A stretch of 64,000 bases of DNA from Cepaea nemoralis (taxonomy: Eukaryota; Mollusca; Gastropoda; Stylommatophora; Helicidae), in assembly GCA_014155875.1 (NCBI GenBank), contig JACEFZ010006323.1:445001-509000 (forward strand). The letters are read 5' to 3'. A program made the translations under genes and the position numbers. The notes beneath the pieces were generated by a model, which saw only the letters and a list, made by a program, of their open reading frames with translations, was not told where the DNA came from and ran no database searches. Positions within the stretch are counted from its first letter, which is position 1. The number at the start of each line of letters is the position of its first letter. This document shows, piece by piece, positions 54,854-64,000 of this stretch.

Positions 54854-55675
54854 ATCATTTATTGGTTGCAGTTAGAACAACCTTAGATAAACGAAGACCA
54901 ACTTGGTAATATATTAACTTGGGTAAATGGAGCAGCGGCAGCAGCAGCAGAAGAAGAAGAAAAAGGAGGAGTAGGAGCTGGGAGGAGGAAGAGGGAGGAG
55001 GAGGGAGGAGGAGGAGAAAGAGAGAAGAGGAGGATGGAGGAGGGAGAGGGAGGAGGGGGAGGAGAAGAGGAAGAGGGTAGGAGGTGAAGGAGGGGAGAGG
55101 AGGAGGAGGAATATAACGCATATGCCTGTAGATTTAATAATGGCTGAGGTTGTTCCATGTCTTCTTAGAGTTGGCGACAGTGTAAAGAAATATAAAATCT
55201 TCAAACTTGATAGAGATAAGGTAACTATTATTTATTCATTCTTTAAGCAAAAAAAAGATGAGTTACAATGTTATGCATTATGCATTATTTTTATGAAAAC
55301 TTTGAAAATGCCTTACAGATTGTATCATTATTTATTATAACTCATATGCCGGTACATAACTATGGACAAAGAGTTTATAAATCTTTGAAAACGATGCCAC
55401 AAGTATGACTATAAGTTATACAGAAAAGTTATGCCCCTTGAAATAACTTTTACAGAGTTAAGTCCCCTGAGATATATGAAATTATAATGAAAAATGAAAT
55501 AATTTTGGGTAAGCAGCCGATTTCATACTAAAAAAATATGACAGTGGGCTGCGCTGGAATGAAAGGAAGACGTGTAAAAAATTTCATCTCAATGGGATGG
55601 GCCGTTCGAGAGCGCATTAGGGACATATAGACAGACAGACAGACGGACGGAGATCGCCTTTTATATATAAGATAT
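54179..55675 (+). mobile_element. Elt-O: element starting CTAGCTGACCCGGC with a five-fold 5' module
   Basis: A 5' module (GACCCGGCCCGGCTTCGCCC, GGTGGGGAGCATCTCATTTA, CATATAAGTAGTCATATAAG, then (CTGT)n) occurs at about 54186, 54313, 54438, 54561 and 54696. A purine-rich stretch and a 72-codon frame (55122-55340, no known domain) follow. The element ends GGGATGGGCCGTTCGAGAGC, ATAGACAGACAGACAGACGG, CTTTTATATATAAGATATA. This start/end pair is common at elements in many invertebrate genomes (from memory); class not assigned. Confidence 0.65.
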
Positions 55676-55854
55676 ACCCATCCATGTTGGGTCTTCCTCT
55701 TGTCCGCTTACTCGTTAGGCCTCCCTCCATATACATCTTTTCCAGACTCTACACGCCCAAAGTATTTCATTTCCCTCACTTTCGTTTGTCTTAATAACCA
55801 CATTTCTTTGACAATGAATCCCTGTTGAACGGTTCAGTGTGTTCTCTATTTCGC

Positions 55855-58190
55855 CCATGCAGGAGGAGGAGAGGTAGGAGGAGGGAGGAGGAGGAGAGAG
55901 TAGGAGGAGGGAGGAGGCGGAGGGAGAAGGAAGAGGGAGGAGGAAGAGGGAGAAGGAGGAGGGAGACGGAGGGGGAGGAGGAGGAGGAAAGAGGAGAAGG
56001 GGAGGAGGAGGAGGGAGGAGGAGGAATGTGAAGGGAGGAGGAGGGAGGAGGTAGAGGGAGGAGGAGGAGGAGGGAGGCGGAGAGAGGAGGAGGGAGGAGG
56101 AGGAAGAGGGAGGAGGAGGAATGTGAAGGGAGGAGGGGGGAGGAGGTAGAGGGAGGAGGAGGGAGGAGGAGGGAGGAGGAGGAGTAGGGAGGAGTAGGGT
56201 GGAGGAGGAGGCTAGGAGGAGGGAGGAGGAAGAGGGAGGAGGAGGGAGAAGGAGGGAGGAGGAGAACGCAGGAGGAGAAGGGAGCAGGAGGAGGATAGGG
56301 AGGAGGAGGGAGAGGGAGGAGGAGGGAGGAGGAGGAGAGAGTAGGAGGAGGGAGGAGGCGGAGGGAGAAGGAAGAGGGAGGAGGAAGAGGGAGAAGGAGG
56401 AGGGAGACGGAGGGGGAGGAGGAGGAGGAAAGAGGAGGAAGGGGAGGAGGAGGAGGGAGGAGGAGGAATGTGAAGGGAGGAGGAGGGAGGAGGTAGAGGG
56501 AGGAGGAGGAGGAGGGAGGCGGAGAGAGGAGGAGGGAGGAGGAGGAAGAGGGAGGAGGAGGAATGTGAAGGGAGGAGGGGGGAGGAGGTAGAGGGAGGAG
56601 GAGGGAGGAGGAGGGAGGAGGAGGAGTAGGGAGGAGTAGGGTGGAGGAGGAGGCGAGGAGGAGGGAGGAGTAAGAGGGAGGAGGAGGGAGAAGGAGGGAG
56701 GAGGAGAACGCAGGAGGAGAAGGGAGCAGGAGGAGGATAGGGAGGAGGAGGGAGAGGGAGGAGGAGGGAGGAGGAGGAGAGAGTAGGAGGAGGGAGGAGG
56801 CGGAGGGAGAAGAAAGAGGGAGGAGGAAGAGGGAGAAGGAGGAGGGAGAAGGAGGAGAAGAAGGGGGAGGAGGAGGAGGGAAGAGGAGGAGGGGAGGAGG
56901 AGGGAGGAGGAGGAGGAATGTGAAGGGAGGAGGAGGGAGGAGGAAGAGGGAGGAGGAGGAGGAGGGAAGCGGAGAGAGGAGGAGGGAGGAGGAGGAAGAG
57001 GGAGGAGGAGGAATGTGAAGCGAGGAGGGGGGAGGAGGTAGAGGGAGGAGGAGGTAGAGGGAGGAGGAGGGAGGAGGAGGAGGGAGGAGGAGGAGGGAGG
57101 AGGAGGAGGGAGGAGGAGGAGGGAGGAGGAGGGAGGAGGCGGAGAGGGAGGAGGAGGAAGGAGGAGGGGGAGGAGGGAGGAGGAGGGAGGAGGAGTGATG
57201 AGGAGGAGGGAGGAGGAGGAGGGAGGAGGAGAGAGGAGGAGGGATGAGGAGGAGGGAGGAGGAGGAAGAGGGAGGAGGAGGAATGTGAAGGGAGGAGGAG
57301 GGAGGAGGTAGAGGAGGAGGAGGAGGGAGGAGGAGGAAGGAGGAGGGGAGGAGGGAGGAGGAGGGAGGAAGAAGGAGGAGGAGGGAGAAGGAGGGATGAG
57401 GAGGAGGAGGGAGGAGGAGGAAGAGGGAGGAGGAGGAATGTGAAGGGAGGAGGAGGTAGAGGGAGGAGGAGGAGGGATGAGGAGCAGGGAGGAGGAGGGA
57501 TGAGGAGGAGGGAGGAGGAGGGAGGAGGAGGAGGGAGGAGGAGGAAGAGGGAGGAGGAGGAATGTGAAGGGAGGAGGAGGGAGGAGGTAGAGGGAGGAGG
57601 AGGAGGGAGGAGGAGGAGAAGGAGAGGGAGGAGGAGGAAGGAGGAGGGGGAGGAGGGAGGAGGAGGAGGAGGAGGGAGAAGAAGGAAGGAGGAGGAGGAA
57701 GGAGGGAGAGGAAGGAGGGAGAATGAGGAGGGGAGGAAGGAAAGAGAGGTGGAAGGGGAGGAGGAGGGAGGAGGAAAGAGGTAGGGGGAGGAGGAGGTAG
57801 AGGGAGGAGGAGGAGGAAGGAAAGGGAGGAGGAAGAGGAGGAGAAGGGAGGAGGAGGGTGGAGGGAGGAGGAGGAGGGAGGAGGTAGGAGGAGGAAGAGG
57901 GAAGAGGGAGAAGAAGGGAGAAGGAGGATGGAGGATGATGAGGGAGAAGGAGGCAGGAGGAGGAGGGAGGCAGGAGGAGGAGGATGAGGAGGGAGAGGGA
58001 GGAGGAGGGAAGATGAGGGAGGAGGGGGAGGAGGCGGAGGGAGTAGGAGGGAGGAGGATGGAGGAGGATGGGAGAGGAAGAGGGAGAAGGAAGAGGGAGA
58101 AGGAGGAGGAGGAGGGAGAGGGATGAGAGGGAGGAGGAAGAGGAGAAGGGTGGAGGGAGGAGGTAGAGGGAGGAGAAGAGAGGGGAGAGA
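55855..58190. repeat. 2.3-kb GGA purine tract with a higher-order repeat
   Basis: Plus strand almost entirely (GGA)n/(GGAGGGA)n with marker words such as AATGTGAAG (about nine times) and GAGAGTAGGAGG. Blocks recur at about 441-450 bp (GAGTAGGAGG at 55899, 56340 and 56782). The opposite strand is stop-free in at least two frames of over 800 codons, purely because TCC/CCT repeats contain no stops. Confidence 0.95.
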
Positions 58191-58289
58191 GTTCGCCATT
58201 CCGAATTCATACTCGTCTAGTTCTTCCCTTCTACACGACTGTAGATAACTTCCTTACACATAAAAAGATGAATTGTTATTGATATTGCC

Positions 58290-58400
58290 GTGGCATGGAG
58301 GAATATCAGCAGCAGAGTTGATCCAAAAAACCAAAGACTGAGATCTACGGAGAGCCATGAACGCCTACGCCAGCCGGCACGGCACTTGATGATGATGATT
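58290..58400 (+). mobile_element. RTE-2 3' terminus
   Basis: WHGGISAAELIQKTKD, a stop, then LRRAMNAYASRHGT and (GATGAT)n. Same family as 63.5 kb and, on minus, 59.3 and 29.5 kb. Confidence 0.7.
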
Positions 58401-58544
58401 GCCGTGTGACGATTCTGTGTAGTCACGTCATTTTCTTCCCTTTCCCTAGCGTTTTGGTTCGGGGATTCTTTCATCATCATCATCATATATTTACGTACGT
58501 ATTTTGGGAGGGGGAGGAGGGAGGAGGAGGAAGAAGAAAAAAAA

Positions 58545-58705
58545 ACTATGACAGTTGACAGCTCTGGAATGAAAGGAAGGCGTGTAGAAAATTTCATCTC
58601 AATCGGATGGGCCGTTCGCGAACAAATAAAGGACATACATATTTACATACATACATATATACATACACACATATTTACATACATACACTTTGTTTTATAA
58701 ATATA
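58545..58705 (+). mobile_element. Elt-O 3' end, second copy
   Basis: CTGGAATGAAAGGAAGGCGT, AAAATTTCATCTCAATCGG, GATGGGCCGTTCGCGAAC, then ACATAC repeats and TTTATAAATATAGATG. Confidence 0.75.
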
Positions 58706-58904
58706 GATGACATAATTTACTGTCCCAAAATAATGCGGCCGGGACACTATACATCCCGTTATTTTCCTCCTCATATCAAATGAAAAGAAAACAAAAAGAA
58801 AAAAAAATAATTGAATCGGATTTCTTTCTCGGTTTTAAAAATACATTTCTGATTCAAAACAATGTTCTGCCATGGTAAATTTAAATAACGAAGACACACA
58901 CAAT

Positions 58905-59015
58905 AGACTGAATGATTTGTTGCCTGGCATATTTGGATGCATTTGGTCATGTGCATACTATAGAAATCACACAACATAAACGAATTAGATGAATCCTTTC
59001 AGCTGAAATATACAA
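58905..59015 (+). mobile_element. Rep-G, third copy
   Basis: ATTTGTTGCCTGGCATATTT, ATGTGCATACTATAGAAATC, TGAATCCTTTCAGCTGAAAT. Confidence 0.6.
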
Positions 59016-59307
59016 CACATTATTCACAAAGTAATTTGGATTTTCTATCACGGAAATTTTAAACTGGTAATTATATCATTTTTGTCTGCATTAAGTTGGT
59101 TTCTGTAAATGAATAACAATTGCTTCTGCCAACTTTAACATGCGACCACTTTGTGTGTTGAATAGTGTTTTAAATTGTTTCCTTCTTGTTATTCGGTTGA
59201 AAAAGGCTTCGCTCGAAACGTTTGCCTGTATCCATGTTTGTTTGTTGTAGTTTTTTTTTTTTTAAAGACGTGTAGCTTCTAAGTCATCTTCTGTATCTTA
59301 ATTCGAA

Positions 59308-59475
59308 CACTCATCATCATCAAGTGCATTTACAGCTAGCGTCAGCGTTCATATCTCTCTGCCTTTGGTGCTCTGGATCAACTCTGCTGATGATATTCCT
59401 CAATGCCACCAACTCAGTCCGCACAGCTCATCTCTCTTGATCTGCCCCTGCCTCTCTTCCCTTTGATCTTTCTAT
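59308..59475 (-). mobile_element. RTE-2 3' terminus
   Basis: On minus: GAGGAATATCATCAGCAGAG, TTGATCCAGAGCACCAAAGG, GCACTTGATGATGATGAG. Confidence 0.65.
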
Positions 59476-59669
59476 TGAGACTGTAGATGGGGAAATCATG
59501 ATGCAAATAAATTGACACTCTTGCCTTTACACCTGTAACCCTTTTATTTGACCAAACAGTACTGGACAAAAAATATAGATAGCCAAATCTGCCTGCTGCT
59601 TTAACTCTTTGATTGTATTTGAGTACCGGTTGTGAGTTTTTTGACCATGAAATAACTTAATGCTGCGGG

Positions 59670-60330
59670 AGGAAACACTCCTCTTTGTCTTCTTCGTTTT
59701 TCCTTCCTCCTTGCATCATTCTCTTCTCTTTCTTCTCGTCCCCATTCTCCTCCTCTTCCCTATCCCCCTTTCCCATATCCTCTTCTTCCCTCCACTTCTC
59801 CATCTCCTCCTACTGATCTCCTCCTCCTTCTACTCTCTTCCTCCTGCTCCTCCTTCTAAATCTCCTCCTCCTCCTCCCTACACTTCCCCATCTCCTCCTA
59901 TTTATCCCATCCGCCTTCTACACTCTTCCCCCTACTTCTTCTTCTTCTCCTTCGCCTCCTCTTCCCCTCACATCCACCTCAATCTCCTCCCCTCATTGTC
60001 GTCCTACCCACTCCAATCTGCGTCCCTTTCTAATCCTACATATCCTCCATCTTCATGTTCATCTTCATTTTCATTTTCTTCATCTTCTTTATTTTCGTGT
60101 ACTGCATCTTAATGATCATCATTTTCTATTTAATCCTTTCCGACTTCTATTCTTCTTCTCCTCACTCTCTGATTCTCTATTTCTCCTCCTCCGTGTCCTC
60201 GCCCTCATTCTCTCATTGCCTTACTTCTATCTTTAATTTCTTTATTTCTCGTAATCCACTCCACTATATTCTTCCACCTCCTTCTCCTCCTCCTCCTGAC
60301 CAACTGTCCCAGGTATTCCTGGCAACCCAC
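59670..60330. repeat. CT-rich degenerate tract
   Basis: TCCTCC/TTCTTC words with ATC and CAC interruptions. Two plus frames (150 and 98 codons) are Ser/Leu/Pro/Phe-rich artefacts. Confidence 0.8.
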
Positions 60331-60539
60331 AGCCCCTCTATCCCACCCTGACTCATCTTCAACAACACGCAAACAACTGACAGATCAAGAAAAGCAGTTT
60401 TCCTGAAAGCCACGTCACTTCTACCAAATGTTTCGTAGACGTTAAAGAACACAAGTACACTTGTTCTTGAAGCGAGGCCCTGCCGTCATTCGGAGTGACA
60501 GGTTCGAATACCGGTCGTAAACTATAGAATTTTTTTATT

Positions 60540-60830
60540 TGCTCTCGCTCGCTTTGAACTCAAGCGTAGTTCATTCACGCTACTTTAGTAGCACTGGACT
60601 GAATTTTGCGTGTGGATTAGCTTTCCCTATTACCAGTGTCTCTCGCCATCAGGCGAACGCACTCAGATTTTAGAGGTACTTGTAATTTACGTCTCCAAAT
60701 CAAGAACGAAAAGCTAACAATTTAGTCCGACTGACCGATGTAGGGGTTGAATCCCTACATCAGCAACAGTACACCGCATGTTCAAGAACGAGCTCTGTTA
60801 TCCATTCGGCCACGCTGACCTCTACTATAG
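60540..60830 (-). mobile_element. SINE-B, full length
   Basis: On minus: CGTGGCCGAATGGATAACAG (A box), GGGATTCAACCCCTACATCG (B box), GACGTAAATTACAAGTACCT, TGAACTACGCTTGAGTTCAA. Confidence 0.85.
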
Positions 60831-61764
60831 CTTTTCATTGTTATATTGTCTAATGCGTTCTCTAATCCCTACTTCTTTCTCCTATTTCTATGAGCGGCAA
60901 ACAATACTTGCGTGTTTATTTATGAACTGGCTTAATGGCTTCGAAGTGTTCCCGAACTGGCATTTCTACACAGTGTGAGAACTGCTGGGTTTCAAACACT
61001 TGTTTTCCTTTAACGTTCGTGATGTCTGGTTTGTGGGTTTATCTTCCACTGACAGATGTTTGCTATAGAACCGACCACGTCCTGTTGCCGCTATTAAGAT
61101 ATCGTGAGGTTACCTAACTAGGTTATCTATATATATCCAGGCACTGAGTAGATGGATCAGTGCCTGGTTTTACTTTAAGACACAACAGACTTTGTGTGTT
61201 TTAAGTTTTTAACAGTTATGGCCGCTAACCTCCGACTTTTTCCTTCTTATCTGTGTATATATACAGTTCTAGAAGTAATGCACATACAGAAAGACTCTAT
61301 TCTGCGGGCACTGGATGTTCTCTCTACGGTAGCTTGTGTTTCTCGTTTGTTTTTATTGTTTTTAACCAAAGCGGTGTTACTTAACATTTGTATGTCCTAA
61401 TTATATCTCTCACTGATGGAATACCTGCTTGAAAGAATAAATGAAAGAATGAATAATTAAGGCGTACGGAAAATAAGGTGCAGAAAGAAATCACAGAAAG
61501 CAACAATGGAGAGAAAAAGAATGAAAGAAAAACAACTTGAAATGCGTCAAAACAAAAAGAGACATGTATTCAAAAACCTTGGCTTGACAGCTCAAACAAA
61601 GATTGCTATTTAGCTTTCTGTATAAACATTGTAGATGTTCAAGGTAGGAATACGGCGGAAGCTGGTTGCCATGATACACTACAGATGTTAGGAGTTTGAA
61701 TCCTGAGACAAGATACTGTTTCTCCATGGGAAAACTGTAACACTTAAATCACGGAAATTGGAGG
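60831..61764. other. No gene; one perfect hairpin
   Basis: CCAGGCACTGA and its complement TCAGTGCCTGG (61137-61168) are 10 bp apart. Short frames at 60778-61400 have no recognisable content. Confidence 0.4.
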
Positions 61765-61881
61765 TAAACATGGCCGAATGGATAGGACACCCCCCCCCCC
61801 CCCCACACACTTTTACTCCGTCTACCCTGTCCCTGGCTTTTAAACTTCCGGTGTACCGATGACGAGGTAACGGGTTCAAAC

Positions 61882-61921
<40 letters not shown>
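61765..61921 (+). mobile_element. SINE-B head with a C-run insertion, then (TA)n
   Basis: CATGGCCGAATGGATAGGAC (A box) and AACGGGTTCAAACC (B box) with TTTTAAACTTCCGGTGTACC between. A C14 run and about 35 bp of extra sequence split the head. The body is absent and (TA)n follows at 61887. Confidence 0.65.
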
Positions 61922-61925
<4 letters not shown>

Positions 61926-62154
61926 GCTATCCTGTGATCAATTTGCAAAAAACTGTATTACAGTCTATACAATAGCTGAACCAACACGAATTAAGCAATG
62001 TAGCTAAGTGGAGGTATACAAATAAACATTAGTAACATAAATCTATGGCATAGACAAGAAGACAAAAACTACACAAGGAGAAATCTTCAAGTTTACATCC
62101 GTACCATGCCAATAGAAAATATAACTGGACAAATAGCTTCAGACCTCATATCTC

Positions 62155-62570
62155 ATCTCATCTCATCATGTTCCTCTTGTACCTTGCGGTGTCGAGGTGA
62201 AGTATAAACATCGTAAGAGTGCCCGATTATGGGCTTCATATATCGATATTCCCATGGACTCTGCTATTCCCTCCGTCCAACGTTTACGTGGTCGGCCTCT
62301 TCCTCTGTTTCCATCTGGTCTGTACATCATTGCTTGTTGTGGTATGCTGTTGAATGGTAACCTACTTGCAAGGCCAAACCATTTGACGTGCTGCTTTCTA
62401 ATAAAATATAGTGCTGCTATAACCCCCACATTTGTCCTGATTTCTTCATTTCTGATCTTATCTCTTCTTCATACGTTGAGTATTCTTCTCAGGAATCTCA
62501 TTTCTGCTGTTGTGATTTTTCTTCTCTCTTTTTCTGTCATTGTCCAGATCTCATCGTTTATATAAATATA
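62155..62570 (-). pseudogene. RTE-4 C-terminal fragment with (GATGA)n tail
   Basis: On minus: NDEIWTMTEKERRKITTAEM, RFLRRILNV, stop, NVGVIAALYFIRKQHVKWFG, GNRGRGRPRKRWTEGIAESM and STPQGTRGT, then stop and GATGAGATGAGATGAGAT. One stop interrupts an otherwise open stretch of about 130 residues. The GRGRPRKRW motif and position match RTE-type LINE C-termini. It lacks the RT. Confidence 0.8.
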
Positions 62571-62821
62571 ACCTTAAATTATTTTGCTCAAGCGCTTGTT
62601 GAAGAACTAGCAAACAAATTTGCCATTCTCCGATCATTACACATGTCCTAATTCTATATTTCTCACATCCAGACAATTAATGCTCCGTGAAGTTAAACAA
62701 TATTGAAATTTTACTCGACCTGAATATCGAAGACAAGTGGTTCATAAAAAGTATCTTGTCTCGGAAAATAAACAAGTTTGGTTAAATGTAAGCGTTACAG
62801 TGGCTTACAGATAACAGTGAT

Positions 62822-62841
62822 GAAAGAAGAAGAAGAAGAAG

Positions 62842-62873
<32 letters not shown>

Positions 62874-62881
62874 GAAGAAGA
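62822..62881. repeat. (GAA)n microsatellite
   Basis: About 18 units, directly before an RTE-3-like fragment. Confidence 0.95.
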
Positions 62882-63015
62882 GACAGGGGTCTACCAGCAC
62901 GAAGATGGACACAGGATACAGCAGACACCTTGGACATGAGGGTATATGAAGCGGGAGACAAGGCCAGATATGGACGTTCTTCGGCGCATTGTGATGAGAA
63001 CGACGTTCTGGGGAG
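62882..63015 (+). pseudogene. RTE-3-like C-terminal fragment
   Basis: RGLPARRWTQDTADTLDMRV then YEAGDKARYGRS and an eroded end. The order (basic GxPxRRWTQD, then YEA..KARYGRS) matches the 32.8 kb copy (GRPKRRCVRNVADDL..AYDREGF). Confidence 0.7.
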
Positions 63016-63099
63016 GCCCTGCTTCTTGAGAGTAAGAGCTCCACAATCTGGGATAGATGTGACAATTCAATCACCAAGCGCATTAGTTCAATCCAGAAA

Positions 63100-63480
63100 C
63101 GGGCTGCAGGCACAATTCATAGTAAACGTGGAACTTACAACTCTTACCTACATAAACGTCTTCAGCTATTACCACTTCCATTGAAACAAGGGCTAAACTA
63201 ATTCACTCAAGAATATCTCAAAGTGCTCCAAGTTAGCTTTGGTCGTTATTTAAAACATAGCGCACGATATAGCAATAACCTAATCATAATACACATCCCC
63301 AAACCTAGGATATAATTATTTTAAAAAAGATTATGGTTTTCTCCAGCTGAGCAAAGTAGGGCACTCACGTGTTCCTACAGTCGGAAATGGCTGCCAAATG
63401 CAGAGGTAAAAGAACCCCCATGTAGATGTGGAAGGCAAAGAAACACCACCACATTATCACCCCAAGATGTCACGAGTACA
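63100..63480 (+). pseudogene. Possible LINE fragment with a CxCG motif
   Basis: KWLPNAEVKEPPCRCGRQRN followed by TTTLSPQDVTSTNC in one frame resembles the CxCG..T..C segment found after RNase H or RT in some LINEs. The expected His is not clear. Weak. Confidence 0.35.
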
Positions 63481-63489
63481 AACTGCTTT

Positions 63490-63680
63490 CTCTTATTAAT
63501 GATCAGAAGAGGGGCATTGGAGAACATTGCGACAACTGGAAAGATTAAGGAGAAGAGAAGCAGAGGCAGACCGAGAGAAATTATGCTGGATGGATAATAA
63601 ATGCATGGGGGAATATCGTCAGCAGAATTGATCGAGAACGCCAAAGGTTACGATGTGTGGAGAGACGTGATATAGTGCAT
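63490..63680 (+). pseudogene. RTE-2 C-terminal fragment
   Basis: RRGALENIATTGKIKEKRSR, GRPREIMLDG, two stops, MHGGISSAELIENAKGYDVW, RDVI. The TGK(I/L)..RSRGRPR and HGGISSAELI blocks define the family. Confidence 0.75.
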
Positions 63681-63879
63681 GTTCATAATTGTTATCCCCT
63701 TGACTCCTGCCATGAAATCACCCGAGAGAGAAACTTAAGTCATGACAGCTACAAGGGTCAAACTCTCTGTTCCAGATGACCGAGATATAGGAGCACATAA
63801 GAAAAGAATATCGCAGAGTATGCTGAGAACGCTGACGACAAGGATTCTCTGTGGAGAATGGCATGTTTCATTGCAAAAA

Positions 63880-64000
63880 TTAAAGTAAGGGAGCGTCCGC
63901 TGGATCTTTCACCCAGGACGTGTTGGTGTGCTGGGAAACGAGTAGGCAGACAAGTTGGCTGGGTTTAAGCCGCTTGGTGTGGTACTGGTGCACGATAAAT
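63880..64000 (+). pseudogene. RNase H C-terminal fragment, cut by the window end
   Basis: IFHPGRVGVLGNE, stop, ADKLAGFKPLG: the PGH..GNE.AD.LAG block with His to Arg and a stop replacing Arg. The remainder lies beyond 64000. Confidence 0.6.

Noticed and set aside
55715..58210. Two overlapping minus-strand ORFs of over 800 codons, Ser/Pro/Leu-rich
   Set aside because: They lie entirely in TCC/CCT repeats that cannot contain stop codons. More than one frame is open and there is no complex sequence except a short 3' end.

Overview
This window is eukaryotic and almost certainly from an animal. It has no operons, no long host ORF and no recognisable host exon. It is densely packed with non-LTR retrotransposon fragments, tRNA-headed SINEs, DNA-transposon remnants and MITEs, minisatellites and very long microsatellites. 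The mix (RTE-type LINE 3' ends with short tandem tails, many SINE families, mariner and hAT remnants) suggests a lophotrochozoan, plausibly a gastropod mollusc such as a sea slug. That assignment is inference only. Family labels (SINE-A to N, RTE-1 to 5, Rep-G/J/K/M, Elt-O) are local names for sequences that recur in this window.

Layout. 0-7.5 kb: an ORF1 pseudogene with three zinc knuckles (2.2-3.4 kb, minus), SINE-B and SINE-D copies, and an ORF2 remnant ending in an RNase H domain (5.1-6.1 kb); then CTA/CT microsatellites around an unidentified 137-residue reading frame. 7.5-12 kb: a stack of nested insertions (SINE-A in SINE-B, an hAT MITE, SINE-E in SINE-H, then SINE-D in mariner in Rep-G). 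12.6-14 kb: the longest LINE copy, RTE-1, with reverse transcriptase motifs. 15.0-17.1 kb: an almost CpG-free block. 17.4-18.3 kb: a 36-bp minisatellite. 18.4-26.6 kb: MITE, mariner, LINE and SINE fragments, a 26-bp minisatellite and a 30-bp minisatellite split by an hAT MITE. 27-29 kb: a CT-rich tract containing SINE-A. 29-38 kb: LINE 3' ends, SINE-C copies in a degenerate tandem array, and an unidentified GC-richer duplication at 33-34 kb. 38-46 kb: minisatellites of about 50/54, 43, 24 and 34 bp, a mariner C-terminus and a long TAG microsatellite. 46-51 kb: sparse sequence. 51-54 kb: more LINE and SINE copies. 54-58.7 kb: an element that repeats its own 5' module, followed by a 2.3-kb GGA tract with a higher-order repeat. 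58.9-64 kb: more LINE and SINE pieces.

No set of genes here works together as a host pathway. The evident biology is that of mobile elements: LINE machinery (RT, RNase H, RTE C-termini) and the SINEs it probably mobilises, each family with its own short tandem tail ((CTAA)n, (CTAAA)n, (GCAA)n, (ATGG)n, (ATG)n, (CAACT)n). Target-site duplications can be read directly for several insertions and give their relative order. Nearly all protein remnants carry frameshifts or stops.
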